From positions 1 through 54,600 of the forward strand of contig JARKQP010000167.1 in assembly GCA_029974875.1 (NCBI GenBank): 54,600 nt of DNA, given 5' to 3'. Origin of the DNA: Mobilitalea sp. (lineage in GTDB: Bacteria; Bacillota_A; Clostridia; Lachnospirales; Lachnospiraceae). Below, piece by piece: positions 1 to 9,342 of this stretch (within the stretch, counting starts at the first letter, position 1; each line of letters starts with the position of its first letter). A program made the translations under genes and the position numbers. The notes beneath the pieces are model-generated. The model made no database searches and had not been told where the DNA came from. It saw nothing but the letters and a program-made list of their open reading frames with translations.

Positions 1-121
1 CCTTTCGTTAAATTTTGTTTGTGGTGATTCAATTATTGACGAAAAAATAGGGGGTCATTGTTTTTTTGTGAAAAAAGATGGTGCAACCCTTGAAAATAAA
101 AGGTTTTGAAACAAAAACGGG

Positions 122-137
122 GTGTCAGACTTGACAC
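122..137 (+). promoter_or_regulatory. Short inverted repeat in the leader of the chemoreceptor gene
   Basis: GTGTCA and TGACAC form a perfect 6-bp inverted repeat with a 4-nt loop, ending about 15 nt before the ribosome binding site of the receptor gene. It could be a small operator or a leader hairpin. I see no riboswitch consensus in bases 1-164 and no clear -35/-10 pair, so the role is open. Confidence 0.3.
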
Positions 138-164
138 TACCTATCAAAATTTGGAGGTTTACAA

Positions 165-1958
165 ATGAAAAGATTCGGCCTAAAAAATCTAAAGGTTAGA
201 ACAAAGGTAACATTATTATCTGTATTTCTACTGTTAGTAACTGCCACAATCTCCATATTTTCTATCTATGAAAAGGTGGTAGAAAACGAGAAAAAGTTAG
301 AAGATGTAGAGAAAAGCATACGGACCAGCTATGATAATAACATAAAAAACCAGGTACAGAATGCGGTATCCTTAATTGCTGCCATTGACACAAAAAGAGA
401 AAAGGGAGAATATACCCAGGAGGAAGCCAAGAAGCTGGCAGCGGATATGGTCAGGGAAATCCGCTACGGTGAGAACGGATATTTCTGGATTGATACCTAT
501 GAGGGGGATAATGTCGTACTGTTGGGCAGTGAGACAGAAGGAACCAACCGAATGGAAAAACAGGACTTGAACGATTTCTACTTTATCAAGGCCTTAATAG
601 CAGCCGGACGCCAGGAGGGCGGAGGCTTTACGGATTATTGGTTTCCGAAGGAGGGCGAGACACAGCCTTTGCCAAAGAGGGGCTATACCCTGGCATATGA
701 ACCCTATCAGTGGATCATAGGAACCGGCAATTATACGGATTATATCGACCAGGAGATCCTGGAGCTTAAAAAGCAGGGGGATAATGCCCTCTACGCCAGC
801 ATTATAAGCTTTAGTATTATTCTGGGAGCCGCCATTGTCATATCCGTCGCAATAACAATTTACTTTTCGCGGGCACTGAATAAGGATTTTACTATCCTAA
901 GCAAATTCTTTAATACTTTGGCGGAGGGAAACTTTAAAATAAGCCTGCCCCAGGGATATGCAAGGCGGAGGGATGATTTTGGAGTTCTTGGAAGTGAGAT
1001 TGAGATTATGAAGGAGTCCGTTGCAAGGCTGATAGGCAGTGCGAAGGTTGAGGCGGACAAGATCATAATAGTTGTAGAGAAGGTCAACGGGACTATGAAG
1101 GAGCTGAATTCCAGTATCGAGGATGTGGCAGCCACCAGCCAGGAGCTTGCGGCAAGCATGGAGGAAACTGCAGCATCAGCGGAGGTTATGACCACTACCT
1201 CCAATGAGATCGAGGCCGCCAGCCGGAGTATTGCAAAGAAATCACAGGAAGCCGCACTGCAGGTGGTTGAAATCAGCAAGCGGGCCAAGAATACAAAAAG
1301 GGATGTGCAGGATTCCAGGGGCAGGGCGAATGCGGTAGGCATGGAAATAGAGGAAAGACTAAGAAGGGCATTGGAACAGTCAAAGATTGTAGAACAGATC
1401 GGGGTGCTGACGGAAGCCATTATGGGCATTACCGAGCAGACGAACCTGCTGGCCTTGAATGCATCTATTGAAGCTGCAAGGGCAGGGGAAAGCGGAAAGG
1501 GCTTTGCGGTTGTGGCAAATGAAATACGTCATTTGGCAGATCAATCCAAGGAAGCGGTAGGAAGGATACAGGAGGTGACCATGCAGGTAACGGGAGCGGT
1601 GGACAATTTGTCTGAGAGTGCTGGCGAATTGCTTCATTTTGTATCCACTGACATTAATTCAAGCCTGCAAAGAATGCTGGAGGTGGCAGAGGCCTATCGG
1701 GAGGATGCGGCCTATGTAGATGAGCTGGTCACTGAATATAGCGCCACTTCGGAGGAGCTCCTGGCATCCATTGAGCATATTATGGTTTCCGTGCATGAGG
1801 TTGCCCAGGCTGCAACGGAGGGGGCAATGGGCACCGGGGACATTGCAGAGAAAATTGCCGATGTTACCGATAAGTCCGCGGGAGTGACGGAGCAGGTTGA
1901 AATAGCAAGGGAAAGCTCGGTACAGCTGCAGGAGGAAATAGCCAGCTTCACTATATGA
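165..1958 (+). CDS. Methyl-accepting chemotaxis protein, single-Cache type
   Basis: A 597-residue chemoreceptor that would sense an extracellular ligand and control CheA. Seen: a membrane segment at about residues 13-33; an extracellular segment of about 170 residues with the sCache_2-like motifs NGYFWI and the closing [12 protein letters not shown]; a second membrane segment at about 206-230; a HAMP-like linker; and a long helical signalling domain whose hairpin tip reads [20 protein letters not shown], the invariant contact site for CheA/CheW. The start is fixed by GGAGGT eight bases upstream of ATG. No sigma-28 promoter was recognised. It stands alone, without che genes nearby. The signalling domain is the likely relative of the decayed fragment at 13321-13534 and is also shared with the receptor at 31468. 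The ligand cannot be read from sequence; sCache_2 receptors often bind small organic acids. Confidence 0.95.
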   Translation: MKRFGLKNLKVRTKVTLLSVFLLLVTATISIFSIYEKVVENEKKLEDVEKSIRTSYDNNIKNQVQNAVSLIAAIDTKREKGEYTQEEAKKLAADMVREIRYGENGYFWIDTYEGDNVVLLGSETEGTNRMEKQDLNDFYFIKALIAAGRQEGGGFTDYWFPKEGETQPLPKRGYTLAYEPYQWIIGTGNYTDYIDQEILELKKQGDNALYASIISFSIILGAAIVISVAITIYFSRALNKDFTILSKFFNTLAEGNFKISLPQGYARRRDDFGVLGSEIEIMKESVARLIGSAKVEADKIIIVVEKVNGTMKELNSSIEDVAATSQELAASMEETAASAEVMTTTSNEIEAASRSIAKKSQEAALQVVEISKRAKNTKRDVQDSRGRANAVGMEIEERLRRALEQSKIVEQIGVLTEAIMGITEQTNLLALNASIEAARAGESGKGFAVVANEIRHLADQSKEAVGRIQEVTMQVTGAVDNLSESAGELLHFVSTDINSSLQRMLEVAEAYREDAAYVDELVTEYSATSEELLASIEHIMVSVHEVAQAATEGAMGTGDIAEKIADVTDKSAGVTEQVEIARESSVQLQEEIASFTI

Positions 1959-2017
1959 GAGGAGAATAAAGGTGATTGCTTCAAAGTGGAAGGTATGCAA
2001 TAAAACAGGATAAGGGG

Positions 2018-2125
2018 ATGATAAGGCTTCTGTATGCTGGAGATAAAGAATTTTTATAGAGTCTGGATTATATCGATGAAGACGGTAATGTATTGTCAAG
2101 AATTAATGCTGTAAAAAAATATTAA
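2018..2125 (+). pseudogene. Possible remnant of a small gene with an in-frame stop
   Basis: Reading from ATG at 2018 gives 13 codons, a TAG at 2057-2059, then 21 further sense codons in the same frame (ending LSRINAVKKY) up to TAA at 2125. The second half has protein-like composition, but I do not recognise a family and there is no independent start. It could be a nonsense-decayed tail or chance. The rest of 1959-2580 holds a terminator at 2201 and a promoter near 2503; otherwise it is AT-rich with no gene. Confidence 0.22.
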
Positions 2126-2200
2126 AAACAAGCAAAGAAATGTTTGTTTTGCAGAAAAAGCAAAAATTTCTTCTATAAAAAAGCCGTTTTATTATTTCTG

Positions 2201-2235
2201 ACAAGGGAATCAGCTTGCTGATTCCCTTGTTTATT
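2201..2235 (+). terminator. Intrinsic terminator after the chemoreceptor region
   Basis: A 14-bp perfect inverted repeat (2201-2214 with 2217-2230) ends in TTGTTTATT. It lies about 240 bases after the receptor stop and separates it from the cluster starting at 2581. Confidence 0.75.
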
Positions 2236-2502
2236 GTTGTTGTGTATATGGCGAATCCGGATCATATTAACTGGTAAGTCCGGTCATTGAAAATCTTTTG
2301 TAATATATTTATAGGAGCATTATGGAATAAAGAGGCACGATAATATCACATGGCCGTTTAATTAGCATCTTTAGTTTATTATATCAGGTAGGAATAAGTT
2401 TTCAATTTGTTTACCATTCACCATACATCTATGAATAATTTGGGCTATTATTAAAAAACACACAGAATCGTAAAAATAGACAAAAGTCATGTGAAATATT
2501 TA

Positions 2503-2511
2503 TGCTAAAAT
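2503..2511 (+). promoter_or_regulatory. Candidate extended -10 promoter of the 2581 cluster
   Basis: TGCTAAAAT is an extended -10 element (TGn plus TAAAAT, five of six to consensus) 70 bases before the first gene of the cluster. No good -35 box stands 16-18 bases upstream, which is common for extended -10 promoters. This is inference from consensus only. Confidence 0.4.
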
Positions 2512-2580
2512 ATAAATGATTCATAAAGAGTTTGGAATGAATACATTTAGTAGAAAAATATTTTATGAAAAGAGGGCTAT

Positions 2581-3480
2581 ATGAGCAAAGAAAATTATGA
2601 TCTATTTAAACATGAATGGTTAAAAAATGAAATTATTAGAATATATGATGCCTCAGATACAATTATTTATTTGATTATTGGAAAAGAAAAAGCAGCGCTT
2701 ATTGATACAGGATATGGCCTTGGAGATTTAAATAAATATGTAAAACAATTTATAGATTTACCAATAATAGCTTTAATGACACATGCACATAGAGATCATG
2801 CAATGGGTTCAGTGCAATTTGAATCCTATTTAAATCCACTTGATTATAAAAAATATGAAATGGACAGCACAATAGAAAGAAGAAAGTCCGGTATGATAGC
2901 AGCACAAAAAAAGAAATGCAATGGATTGTTTGAATATGCAGAAGAGAGTGATTGGCTTCCCCCTCTTCCTGTTTCTGAATTTCATCCATTATATGATGGG
3001 GATATAATTGATCTAGGGGGCATTACGATTGAAGCTTATTCTGTAAAGGGACATGCAGATGGGGGAATGGTTTTTTTAATTCCGGAAGAAAAAACATTAA
3101 TTGTAGGAGATGCATGTGGATGGGATACAAGAATTTTCTGTAGTGTTGAAGAGTATTTACAATGTCTTATTAAAGTAAATGAGATTACGAAAGGAAGATA
3201 TGAGAGAGTTATGAACTCTCATTCTGGGGCCGATTTACCTTCAAATATAATCGAAGGGCAGATTCTTGTCTGTAAAGAAGTGATGGATGGAAAAGATGAT
3301 AAGATACCATTTGAGCATCCGGATTTAGATGTATTTTACGGACGCGATATGAAGTATGCGAAAGAGTTAATTCAAATTAATGGTAACTATTGCAGAAAAG
3401 ACGGGGGTGTTGGTGGACTGGTATATGATGCAAATATTATAAATCAAAAAAAGATATTAAATGAGAGGTATCGAAAATGA
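2581..3480 (+). CDS. MBL-fold metallo-hydrolase
   Basis: A 299-residue metallo-beta-lactamase-fold hydrolase, probably cytoplasmic since no signal peptide is present. Seen: the HxHxDH metal site as H68, H70, D72 and H73 (THAHRDHAMGS), then H158 in GHADGG, D177 in VGDAC and H214 near NSHSGAD. These are the ligands expected for a dinuclear zinc site. The start ATG at 2581 follows AGAGGG. It is the first gene of the AT-rich cluster and its stop overlaps the next start by four bases (ATGA), so it is coupled to the MFS transporter. Substrate is unknown: the family includes lactonases, thioesterases and glyoxalase II. The alpha/beta hydrolase at the end of the same cluster suggests joint processing of an ester, lactone or amide, which is inference. 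Confidence 0.85.
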   Translation: MSKENYDLFKHEWLKNEIIRIYDASDTIIYLIIGKEKAALIDTGYGLGDLNKYVKQFIDLPIIALMTHAHRDHAMGSVQFESYLNPLDYKKYEMDSTIERRKSGMIAAQKKKCNGLFEYAEESDWLPPLPVSEFHPLYDGDIIDLGGITIEAYSVKGHADGGMVFLIPEEKTLIVGDACGWDTRIFCSVEEYLQCLIKVNEITKGRYERVMNSHSGADLPSNIIEGQILVCKEVMDGKDDKIPFEHPDLDVFYGRDMKYAKELIQINGNYCRKDGGVGGLVYDANIINQKKILNERYRK

Positions 3481-4679
3481 ATAAAAGGCAGCAAACTCAA
3501 ATGGAACAGGAAGTTTCTGCTAAAATATTCAACTCTGCATTTATTAGTGTTTTCATAACAAATATGTTATTACAGCTTGGACAACAAATGATGAATACAC
3601 TGGTTGCCAAATATACGGATATACTTGGCGCAAAGGCATCAACGATAGGTCTTGTGGTTGGTTCATTTGCATTATCATCCCTAGTCTTTAAGATTATTGC
3701 TGCACCTGCAATTGATACATATAACAAAAAATATATATTGATGGGCGCTATGCTAATTATGGCAATAGCATATGGAGGCTATAGTTTTTCAAATTCAGTA
3801 GAGTCGGTTTGGGTTTTCAGAATTATACAGGGTATTGGACAGGCATTCACAATTACATGTTGTCTTGCTTTGGCATCTGAAACACTTCCGGCAAAAAAAA
3901 TGGGAACTGGAATAGCGTATTTTTCATTGGCGCAGGCAATGTGTCAGGCAATAGGACCGCAGGTTGGATTATTTATGTCAAGAAAATTCGGATACAAGGC
4001 AACATTTGCTATTGGTGCCGCAGTTATGGCTATTGGTGCGGTTTCAGCGCTTAGAATTAAGGTTCATTTCATACGGATAAAAAAATTCAAGATTTCATTA
4101 AAAAGTGTTATTGCAAAAGAAGCACTGGTACCTGCCGCTATCATGGGTCTATTGATATTGACATATAGCAATATTAATTCTTTTCTTGTAATATACGCAG
4201 GTACGAAAGGATGTGATACAAACATCGGTCTCTTTTTTACCGCTTATGCAGTAACCTTATTGCTGACGAGACCAACAATAGGAAAACTGTCAGACCAATT
4301 TGGCCTTGTAGCAGTTTTTATACCAGCTCTTTGTTGCTTTGCACTGGCTTTTTGGCTTATTAGCATATCTTCTACTCTCCCAATGTTTTTAGTGGCTGGT
4401 TGCGTTTCGGCTTTTGGATACGGAGCGTGCCAGCCCACAGTGCAAACTTTGTGTATGAAATGCGTCTCCAAGGATAGACGTGGGGCTGCCAGCAGTACAA
4501 ATTATATTGGTTCAGATATAGGTCAGATGTTTGGGCCTATTATGGCAGGAAAATTTGCAGACTTATTCGGCTATATCACTATGTGGCGTATTATGATTTT
4601 ACCGGTTTTTCTGGCAATGATAGTTATCATTGTTAATAGAAAATATATAAATAGTGTCGGAGAAACACAGTTACCTTAG
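3477..4679 (+). CDS. MFS transporter
   Basis: A 400-residue major facilitator with about 12 predicted membrane helices and the loop between helices 2 and 3 reading PAIDTYNKKYILMG, a degenerate form of the MFS A-motif. The second half has GKLSDQFG, a better match to the same motif. It overlaps the upstream hydrolase gene by four bases, so both are probably translated together. Closest in general layout to the drug/sugar exporter type of MFS proteins, but the substrate cannot be read. In this cluster it might export a product of the hydrolase or act as a second importer next to the ABC system. Confidence 0.85.
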   Translation: MNKRQQTQMEQEVSAKIFNSAFISVFITNMLLQLGQQMMNTLVAKYTDILGAKASTIGLVVGSFALSSLVFKIIAAPAIDTYNKKYILMGAMLIMAIAYGGYSFSNSVESVWVFRIIQGIGQAFTITCCLALASETLPAKKMGTGIAYFSLAQAMCQAIGPQVGLFMSRKFGYKATFAIGAAVMAIGAVSALRIKVHFIRIKKFKISLKSVIAKEALVPAAIMGLLILTYSNINSFLVIYAGTKGCDTNIGLFFTAYAVTLLLTRPTIGKLSDQFGLVAVFIPALCCFALAFWLISISSTLPMFLVAGCVSAFGYGACQPTVQTLCMKCVSKDRRGAASSTNYIGSDIGQMFGPIMAGKFADLFGYITMWRIMILPVFLAMIVIIVNRKYINSVGETQLP

Positions 4680-4740
4680 ATACTCGCTGCATTTATAGTA
4701 TGCATTGAGATAGAAATAAAACAAGAAGGGAGAATTATTT

Positions 4741-6381
4741 ATGGAAAGGAAAAAATTAAGAAAATTGATTACTGGGGTACTTATTTCTACTATGGTACTT
4801 TCAGGATGTGGAGGTTCAGCATCTAAGAATACGGATACTGCCGGCACTCCGGTAGCACAGACATCAAATACAGAATCAACAGAAATAACGCCAGTGGATA
4901 CTTCTGACATTGTAGTAGCGATTGATACAGATTTGGGGGATATTTCACCATTTGGATTATCAGGTGCCGGAAGAAATTATATTCGTTTCATGTTATATGA
5001 TTGTATTGCACAATCCAGTGAAGCAGGACAAAGCTTAGATCAAATGGATTTTGCATTAGCAAAAAGTTATGAAAAGATCAGCGATTCGTTATATCAATTT
5101 ACATTGTACGACTATATTACAGATACTGCCGGTAATCATATGACAGCAGATGATGTTGTGTTCAGCCTTAATAAAGCAGTTGAGCTTGGCACATCTACTA
5201 AATTTACTGCCAATCTTGATTATGTAAAGGTAATTGACGAGTACACCTTTGAAATTGGTCTCAAGAGCCCAAAGCTTGGTATTATTGAATACATGGTATC
5301 ACAGATACCGATTGTTACTCAAGCAGCCTATGAATCACAGTCAGAAAATGAACTGGCGACAGAACCAATTACAACAGGACCATATTATGTATCAGACTTT
5401 GTATCGGGCTCTCGTATCGTGTTAACAAAGAATGAAGATTATTGGCAGACAGATGAATCATTACGCTGCTACCAGGCAAAGCAGAATGCAGATCAGGTTA
5501 CATTACAAGTTACTACTGAAACATCCCAGCGCGCAATAGCACTTGAAACATCCAATGCTTTGGTCTCTTCTAATATAGCAGTGAGTGATATCGGAGAGTT
5601 CATGAACGAAGATGGGAGTTCAAAGGATGAATATAATGTTAAGCCGGTATTAAGTGGTACTACAACAGTTATAGAATTTAACTGTGAAAAAGGCTATACT
5701 TTTGACAACCTTGCTTTACGACAAGCTTGTCTTTATGCAATAGATAATGCAGCTGTTATGCAGGCTAGCATTGATGGGAAAGGACTGATAGCAAAAGATT
5801 TCTCATCGCAAGGTGTTTCTGATTATAATCCGGAATGGAATAATGAAGACTATTATGATTATGATCTGGAAAAAGCAAAGGAACTGCTTACACAGTCGGA
5901 TTACTCAGCTGATAGAATAACGATTATGGGTAATGCTGATACAAAAACAGCATGTGAGATAATTCAGTCCTATCTATTACAGTTGAATATTAAGAGTGAT
6001 ATTCAGATCTATGATTCAGCTTTATTTAATACCAATATGTATGATCCAAATCAGTGGGATATTTTAGTTAATACCTATGGATTTACGAATTATACGGCAG
6101 ATGGATGGTTATTGAGATTAGACCGAACGGGATTTAGTAATAACAAAACAGGTGGATTTGTAAATGATGATACTTTACAGAAGCTTGTAGAGGATGCATG
6201 TAATATTCAGACACATTCACAGGAAACGGTTGATGCAGTACATGAGTATTTAAAAGAAAAGGCATACGTTTATGGACTTTATACTCCATATAAATATGTG
6301 GTTGCCAGAAATTCTGTCAATAAAATTGTTACTCATCCATGGGGACAGATTATTGCAGGTGCGTGTGAGTACGCAAAATAA
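4741..6381 (+). CDS. ABC transporter substrate-binding lipoprotein, family 5
   Basis: A 546-residue extracellular solute-binding protein of the Dpp/Opp/Nik class. Seen: a lipoprotein signal peptide with lipobox LSGC (Cys23), a low-complexity Ser/Thr linker, and a body of the family-5 type containing the TADDVVFSLNKA segment and the late EDYWQ region. It should capture a peptide, opine, nickel chelate or oligosaccharide outside the membrane and hand it to the permeases at 6481 and 7430. ATG follows AAGGGAG. The gap to the permease gene holds an 18-bp hairpin (6414-6454), which may protect or terminate part of the transcript so that more binding protein than permease is made. Ligand is not predictable here. 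Confidence 0.92.
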   Translation: MERKKLRKLITGVLISTMVLSGCGGSASKNTDTAGTPVAQTSNTESTEITPVDTSDIVVAIDTDLGDISPFGLSGAGRNYIRFMLYDCIAQSSEAGQSLDQMDFALAKSYEKISDSLYQFTLYDYITDTAGNHMTADDVVFSLNKAVELGTSTKFTANLDYVKVIDEYTFEIGLKSPKLGIIEYMVSQIPIVTQAAYESQSENELATEPITTGPYYVSDFVSGSRIVLTKNEDYWQTDESLRCYQAKQNADQVTLQVTTETSQRAIALETSNALVSSNIAVSDIGEFMNEDGSSKDEYNVKPVLSGTTTVIEFNCEKGYTFDNLALRQACLYAIDNAAVMQASIDGKGLIAKDFSSQGVSDYNPEWNNEDYYDYDLEKAKELLTQSDYSADRITIMGNADTKTACEIIQSYLLQLNIKSDIQIYDSALFNTNMYDPNQWDILVNTYGFTNYTADGWLLRLDRTGFSNNKTGGFVNDDTLQKLVEDACNIQTHSQETVDAVHEYLKEKAYVYGLYTPYKYVVARNSVNKIVTHPWGQIIAGACEYAK

Positions 6382-6413
6382 CCATTAAGCATGATATACA
6401 TTGAAAGAATGAA

Positions 6414-6454
6414 TCATCATAGTATCATAAATATATTTTATGGTACTATGATGA
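6414..6454 (+). promoter_or_regulatory. Long hairpin between binding-protein and permease genes
   Basis: An 18-bp inverted repeat (6414-6431 with 6437-6454, one G-T pair) with a 5-nt loop sits in the 99-base gap. No U-tract follows (it continues GATTCTAATTATG), so it is more likely an mRNA-stabilising or processing hairpin than a full terminator. A terminator in the equivalent place exists at 46813 in the sugar importer operon. Confidence 0.6.
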
Positions 6455-6480
6455 GATTCTAATTATGAGGTGGCTGAGCT

Positions 6481-7437
6481 ATGATTAAATATGTATTAAG
6501 GCGCATATTATTAATGATCCCTATTCTAGTGGGTGTAGCAATTCTGATATTTCTTCTCATGTATTTTGTTCCGGGGGATTCTGCAACGATTATTCTGGGA
6601 TCTTCAGCAACACAGGTACAAATAGAAGAATTGCGTGAAACGATGGGACTTAATAAACCCTTCATCGTTCAACTAGGTAATTATTTAAGTGATATTTTTT
6701 TACATTTTGACTTTGGCACATCTTATGTGTATGGCACAAATGTATTAACAGATTTATTAGTGAGATTCCCCCGTACATTATTAATTGCAGCATTAAGTAT
6801 TATGCTTTCTGTTGTTATAGGAGTACCTCTTGGAATTAATGCAGCTGTACATGCGAATACCTTCAGAGATCGTTTTTCTATGATTGTTTCATTAATAGGT
6901 GTTTCTATGCCAGGGTTCTGGCTTGCACTTATGCTTGTACTCTTATTCTCATTACAGCTTGGGTGGCTGCCACCATACGGTATTGGGGGAATACAATATT
7001 ATATACTTCCATGTGTTGCTAATGCCTTAGCCGGCGTTGCAGGAATGGCAAGACAAACAAGAGCATGCATGCTCGAGGTTATTAGAGCCGACTATATAAC
7101 AACTGCCCGTGCAAAGGGAGTAGAAGAAAAGAAGGTTCTTTACGGACATGCACTGCCCAATGCACTAATTCCAATTATTACTGTAATTGGTACAAGATTT
7201 GGCATATTGATGGGAGGAACTTTGGTTATTGAGACTATTTTCTCAATTCCTGGAATTGGAACATATATGCTAAAGAGCATCAATGCACGTGATTATTCCG
7301 CTGTGCGTGGTTCCATTATCTTCGTTGCATTTGCTTTTAGCGCAATTATTCTTTTAGTTGATATTGTTTATGCTTTTATTGATCCAAGAATCCGTGCACA
7401 ATATGTTGGAAAGAAAAGGAGAAAGGTAAATGCATAA
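6481..7437 (+). CDS. ABC transporter permease, DppB type
   Basis: A 318-residue inner membrane permease with one N-terminal helix, the FVPGDSA segment typical of DppB/OppB, and about five further helices. The conserved cytoplasmic EAA loop is seen as YITTARAKGVEEKKVLYGHALPNA in outline (residues near 200-225). It forms half of the channel with the 7430 product. The start ATG is preceded by GAGGTGG at somewhat long spacing. The gene overlaps the next one by eight bases. Confidence 0.92.
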   Translation: MIKYVLRRILLMIPILVGVAILIFLLMYFVPGDSATIILGSSATQVQIEELRETMGLNKPFIVQLGNYLSDIFLHFDFGTSYVYGTNVLTDLLVRFPRTLLIAALSIMLSVVIGVPLGINAAVHANTFRDRFSMIVSLIGVSMPGFWLALMLVLLFSLQLGWLPPYGIGGIQYYILPCVANALAGVAGMARQTRACMLEVIRADYITTARAKGVEEKKVLYGHALPNALIPIITVIGTRFGILMGGTLVIETIFSIPGIGTYMLKSINARDYSAVRGSIIFVAFAFSAIILLVDIVYAFIDPRIRAQYVGKKRRKVNA

Positions 7438-8338
7438 TAAAACAAATATGAATAAAAATGAAGGCAAAATAAGTAAAAAAATTAAGAAAAGTAAAAAGGA
7501 GAATTCAACCAGTTACATCCTTCGCAGAATAGTGCGTAATCATGCTGCAATAGCTGGAGCATTTCTGATTCTGATTCTTGTTTTTGGTGCAATTACAGCC
7601 ACCTGGATTACAGGCTATTCCTATGATGGGATAGATATAATAAATTCCTATGCTTTTCCATCTCTCAGACATTGGTTTGGTACAGATGATCTGGGAAGAG
7701 ACATTTTAACAAGAATATTGTATGGAGGACGATATACATTAAGTATTGGCATATTATCAGTGGCAATTTCTGCAGGACTAGGTGTTTTGGTCGGATCAAT
7801 TGCAGGATATTTTGGTGGAAAGGTTGATGGTATTATAATGCGTCTTCTTGATATTCTGCAGTCATTCCCACAGATATTATTAGCAATAGCATTGTCAGCA
7901 GCATTTGGTACAGGTTTCGATAAGTGCATACTTGCGCTTGGTTTTGCCGGTGTACCTAACTTTGCGCGATTGATACGGGCTAATATTCTCACAATTCGAA
8001 ATACAGAATATATTGAGGCTGCAACCTCAATTAATTGTTCAAATGCAAGAATAATCTTGCGTCATGTTTTGCCAAATACGATATCCCCATTAATTGTCCA
8101 GACTTCTATGTCAATCGCAAATGCTGGTATAGCGGCAGCTACATTGAGTTTTATTGGATTGGGAGTTCAACCGCCTACTCCGGAATGGGGTGCTATGCTT
8201 TCAGCAGCAAGAGATTATATCCGGTATTATCCCCACATGGTATTATTTCCGGGAGCTACGATTATGTTAACAACATTATCCTTTAATTTGGTCGGAGATG
8301 CTTTGCGTGACGCCCTCGATCCAAAGATGAAAAATTAG
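7430..8338 (+). CDS. ABC transporter permease, DppC type
   Basis: A 302-residue second permease. Seen: a lysine-rich cytoplasmic N-terminus, a first membrane helix, the HWFGTDDLGRDIL motif typical of DppC/OppC proteins, an EAA loop around EYIEAATSINCSNARIILRH (about residue 188), and the C-terminal GDALRDALDPK. AAAGGAG and GGTAA precede the ATG, which lies inside the end of the upstream gene, so the two subunits are translationally coupled. Confidence 0.92.
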   Translation: MHNKTNMNKNEGKISKKIKKSKKENSTSYILRRIVRNHAAIAGAFLILILVFGAITATWITGYSYDGIDIINSYAFPSLRHWFGTDDLGRDILTRILYGGRYTLSIGILSVAISAGLGVLVGSIAGYFGGKVDGIIMRLLDILQSFPQILLAIALSAAFGTGFDKCILALGFAGVPNFARLIRANILTIRNTEYIEAATSINCSNARIILRHVLPNTISPLIVQTSMSIANAGIAAATLSFIGLGVQPPTPEWGAMLSAARDYIRYYPHMVLFPGATIMLTTLSFNLVGDALRDALDPKMKN

Positions 8339-8351
8339 GGAGGTACAGAAA

Positions 8352-9341
8352 ATGCAATCACAAGAAGAAAATAACCCCTTTATTTCGGTTCGCGATTTGA
8401 TTGTAGAATATACCTCGGAAGGTCAAATTGTACATGCTGTAAATGGCGTATCATTTGATATTGAAAGAGGAAAGACACTTGGACTTGTAGGAGAAACCGG
8501 AGCAGGAAAAACTTCAATTGCAAAGGCAATAATGAGAATTTTACCGAATCCTCCTGCAAAAATCTGTGGAGGAAAAGTATATCTGGAGGGAGAAGATATT
8601 TTATCAATTAGCGAATCTGAGGTGCGAAAACTCAGAGGTAAAAAGGTATCAATGATATTTCAGGATCCCATGTCAGCATTGAATCCGGTTAAAACAATTG
8701 TAGATCAGATAGCAGAAGTTATTAAAATACATAATAAAATTAGTGATGCGGAAGCAGCGATACGTGCAATAAAAATGCTTGAAACAGTCGGAATTGCAGC
8801 TAATAGGGCAAATGAATATCCTCATCAGTTTTCAGGTGGTATGAAACAAAGGGTAATCATTGCGATGGCACTTGCATGCAGACCACAATTGCTTCTTGCA
8901 GATGAGCCGACAACTGCTTTGGATGTTACGATACAGGCACAGGTATTGGATACAATAGCAAAATTAAAGGATGATTTTAATACAGCAATGCTTATGATTA
9001 CGCATGATCTTGGTGTTGTTGCAGAAGTTTGCGATGATGTTGCAATTGTTTATGCTGGACAGATTGTAGAATATGGTAGCAAGCAAGACATTTTTGATCA
9101 TCCGCTACATCCATATACAATTGGTTTATTTGGTGCATTACCCGATTTAGAACACGATGTCCGAAGACTATCTCCTGTAGAAGGGATGCCGCCGGATCCG
9201 ACCAATCTGCCCAAAGGCTGTAATTTCAACCCACGCTGCCCATATGTAACGCAAGCATGTAAAGATAAAGATATTCCAATGAAAGAATACTCAAAAAATC
9301 ATTTCTATCGTTGCTGTAATATCAATTCGCAGGAGGAATAA
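8352..9341 (+). CDS. ABC transporter ATP-binding protein, DppD type
   Basis: A 329-residue ATPase of the peptide/nickel importer class. Seen: Walker A GETGAGKT (residues 47-54), a Q-loop in FQDPMSALNP, signature FSGGMKQR, Walker B LLLADEPTTALD, switch His in THDLG, and the C-terminal oligopeptide/dipeptide motif with GCNFNPRCPY and further cysteines, which in some relatives holds an iron-sulfur cluster. It pairs with the DppF-type ATPase that begins one base after its stop. Confidence 0.94.
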   Translation: MQSQEENNPFISVRDLIVEYTSEGQIVHAVNGVSFDIERGKTLGLVGETGAGKTSIAKAIMRILPNPPAKICGGKVYLEGEDILSISESEVRKLRGKKVSMIFQDPMSALNPVKTIVDQIAEVIKIHNKISDAEAAIRAIKMLETVGIAANRANEYPHQFSGGMKQRVIIAMALACRPQLLLADEPTTALDVTIQAQVLDTIAKLKDDFNTAMLMITHDLGVVAEVCDDVAIVYAGQIVEYGSKQDIFDHPLHPYTIGLFGALPDLEHDVRRLSPVEGMPPDPTNLPKGCNFNPRCPYVTQACKDKDIPMKEYSKNHFYRCCNINSQEE

Positions 9342-9342
9342 G

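Noticed and set aside
1..164. c-di-GMP riboswitch before the chemoreceptor gene
   Set aside because: Such switches often precede receptors in Clostridia, but the conserved core words are absent; only a 6-bp inverted repeat was found.
860..1429. Long antisense reading frames opposite receptor and other GC-richer genes
   Set aside because: They mirror the codon pattern of the real gene, have no binding sites and no recognisable domains.
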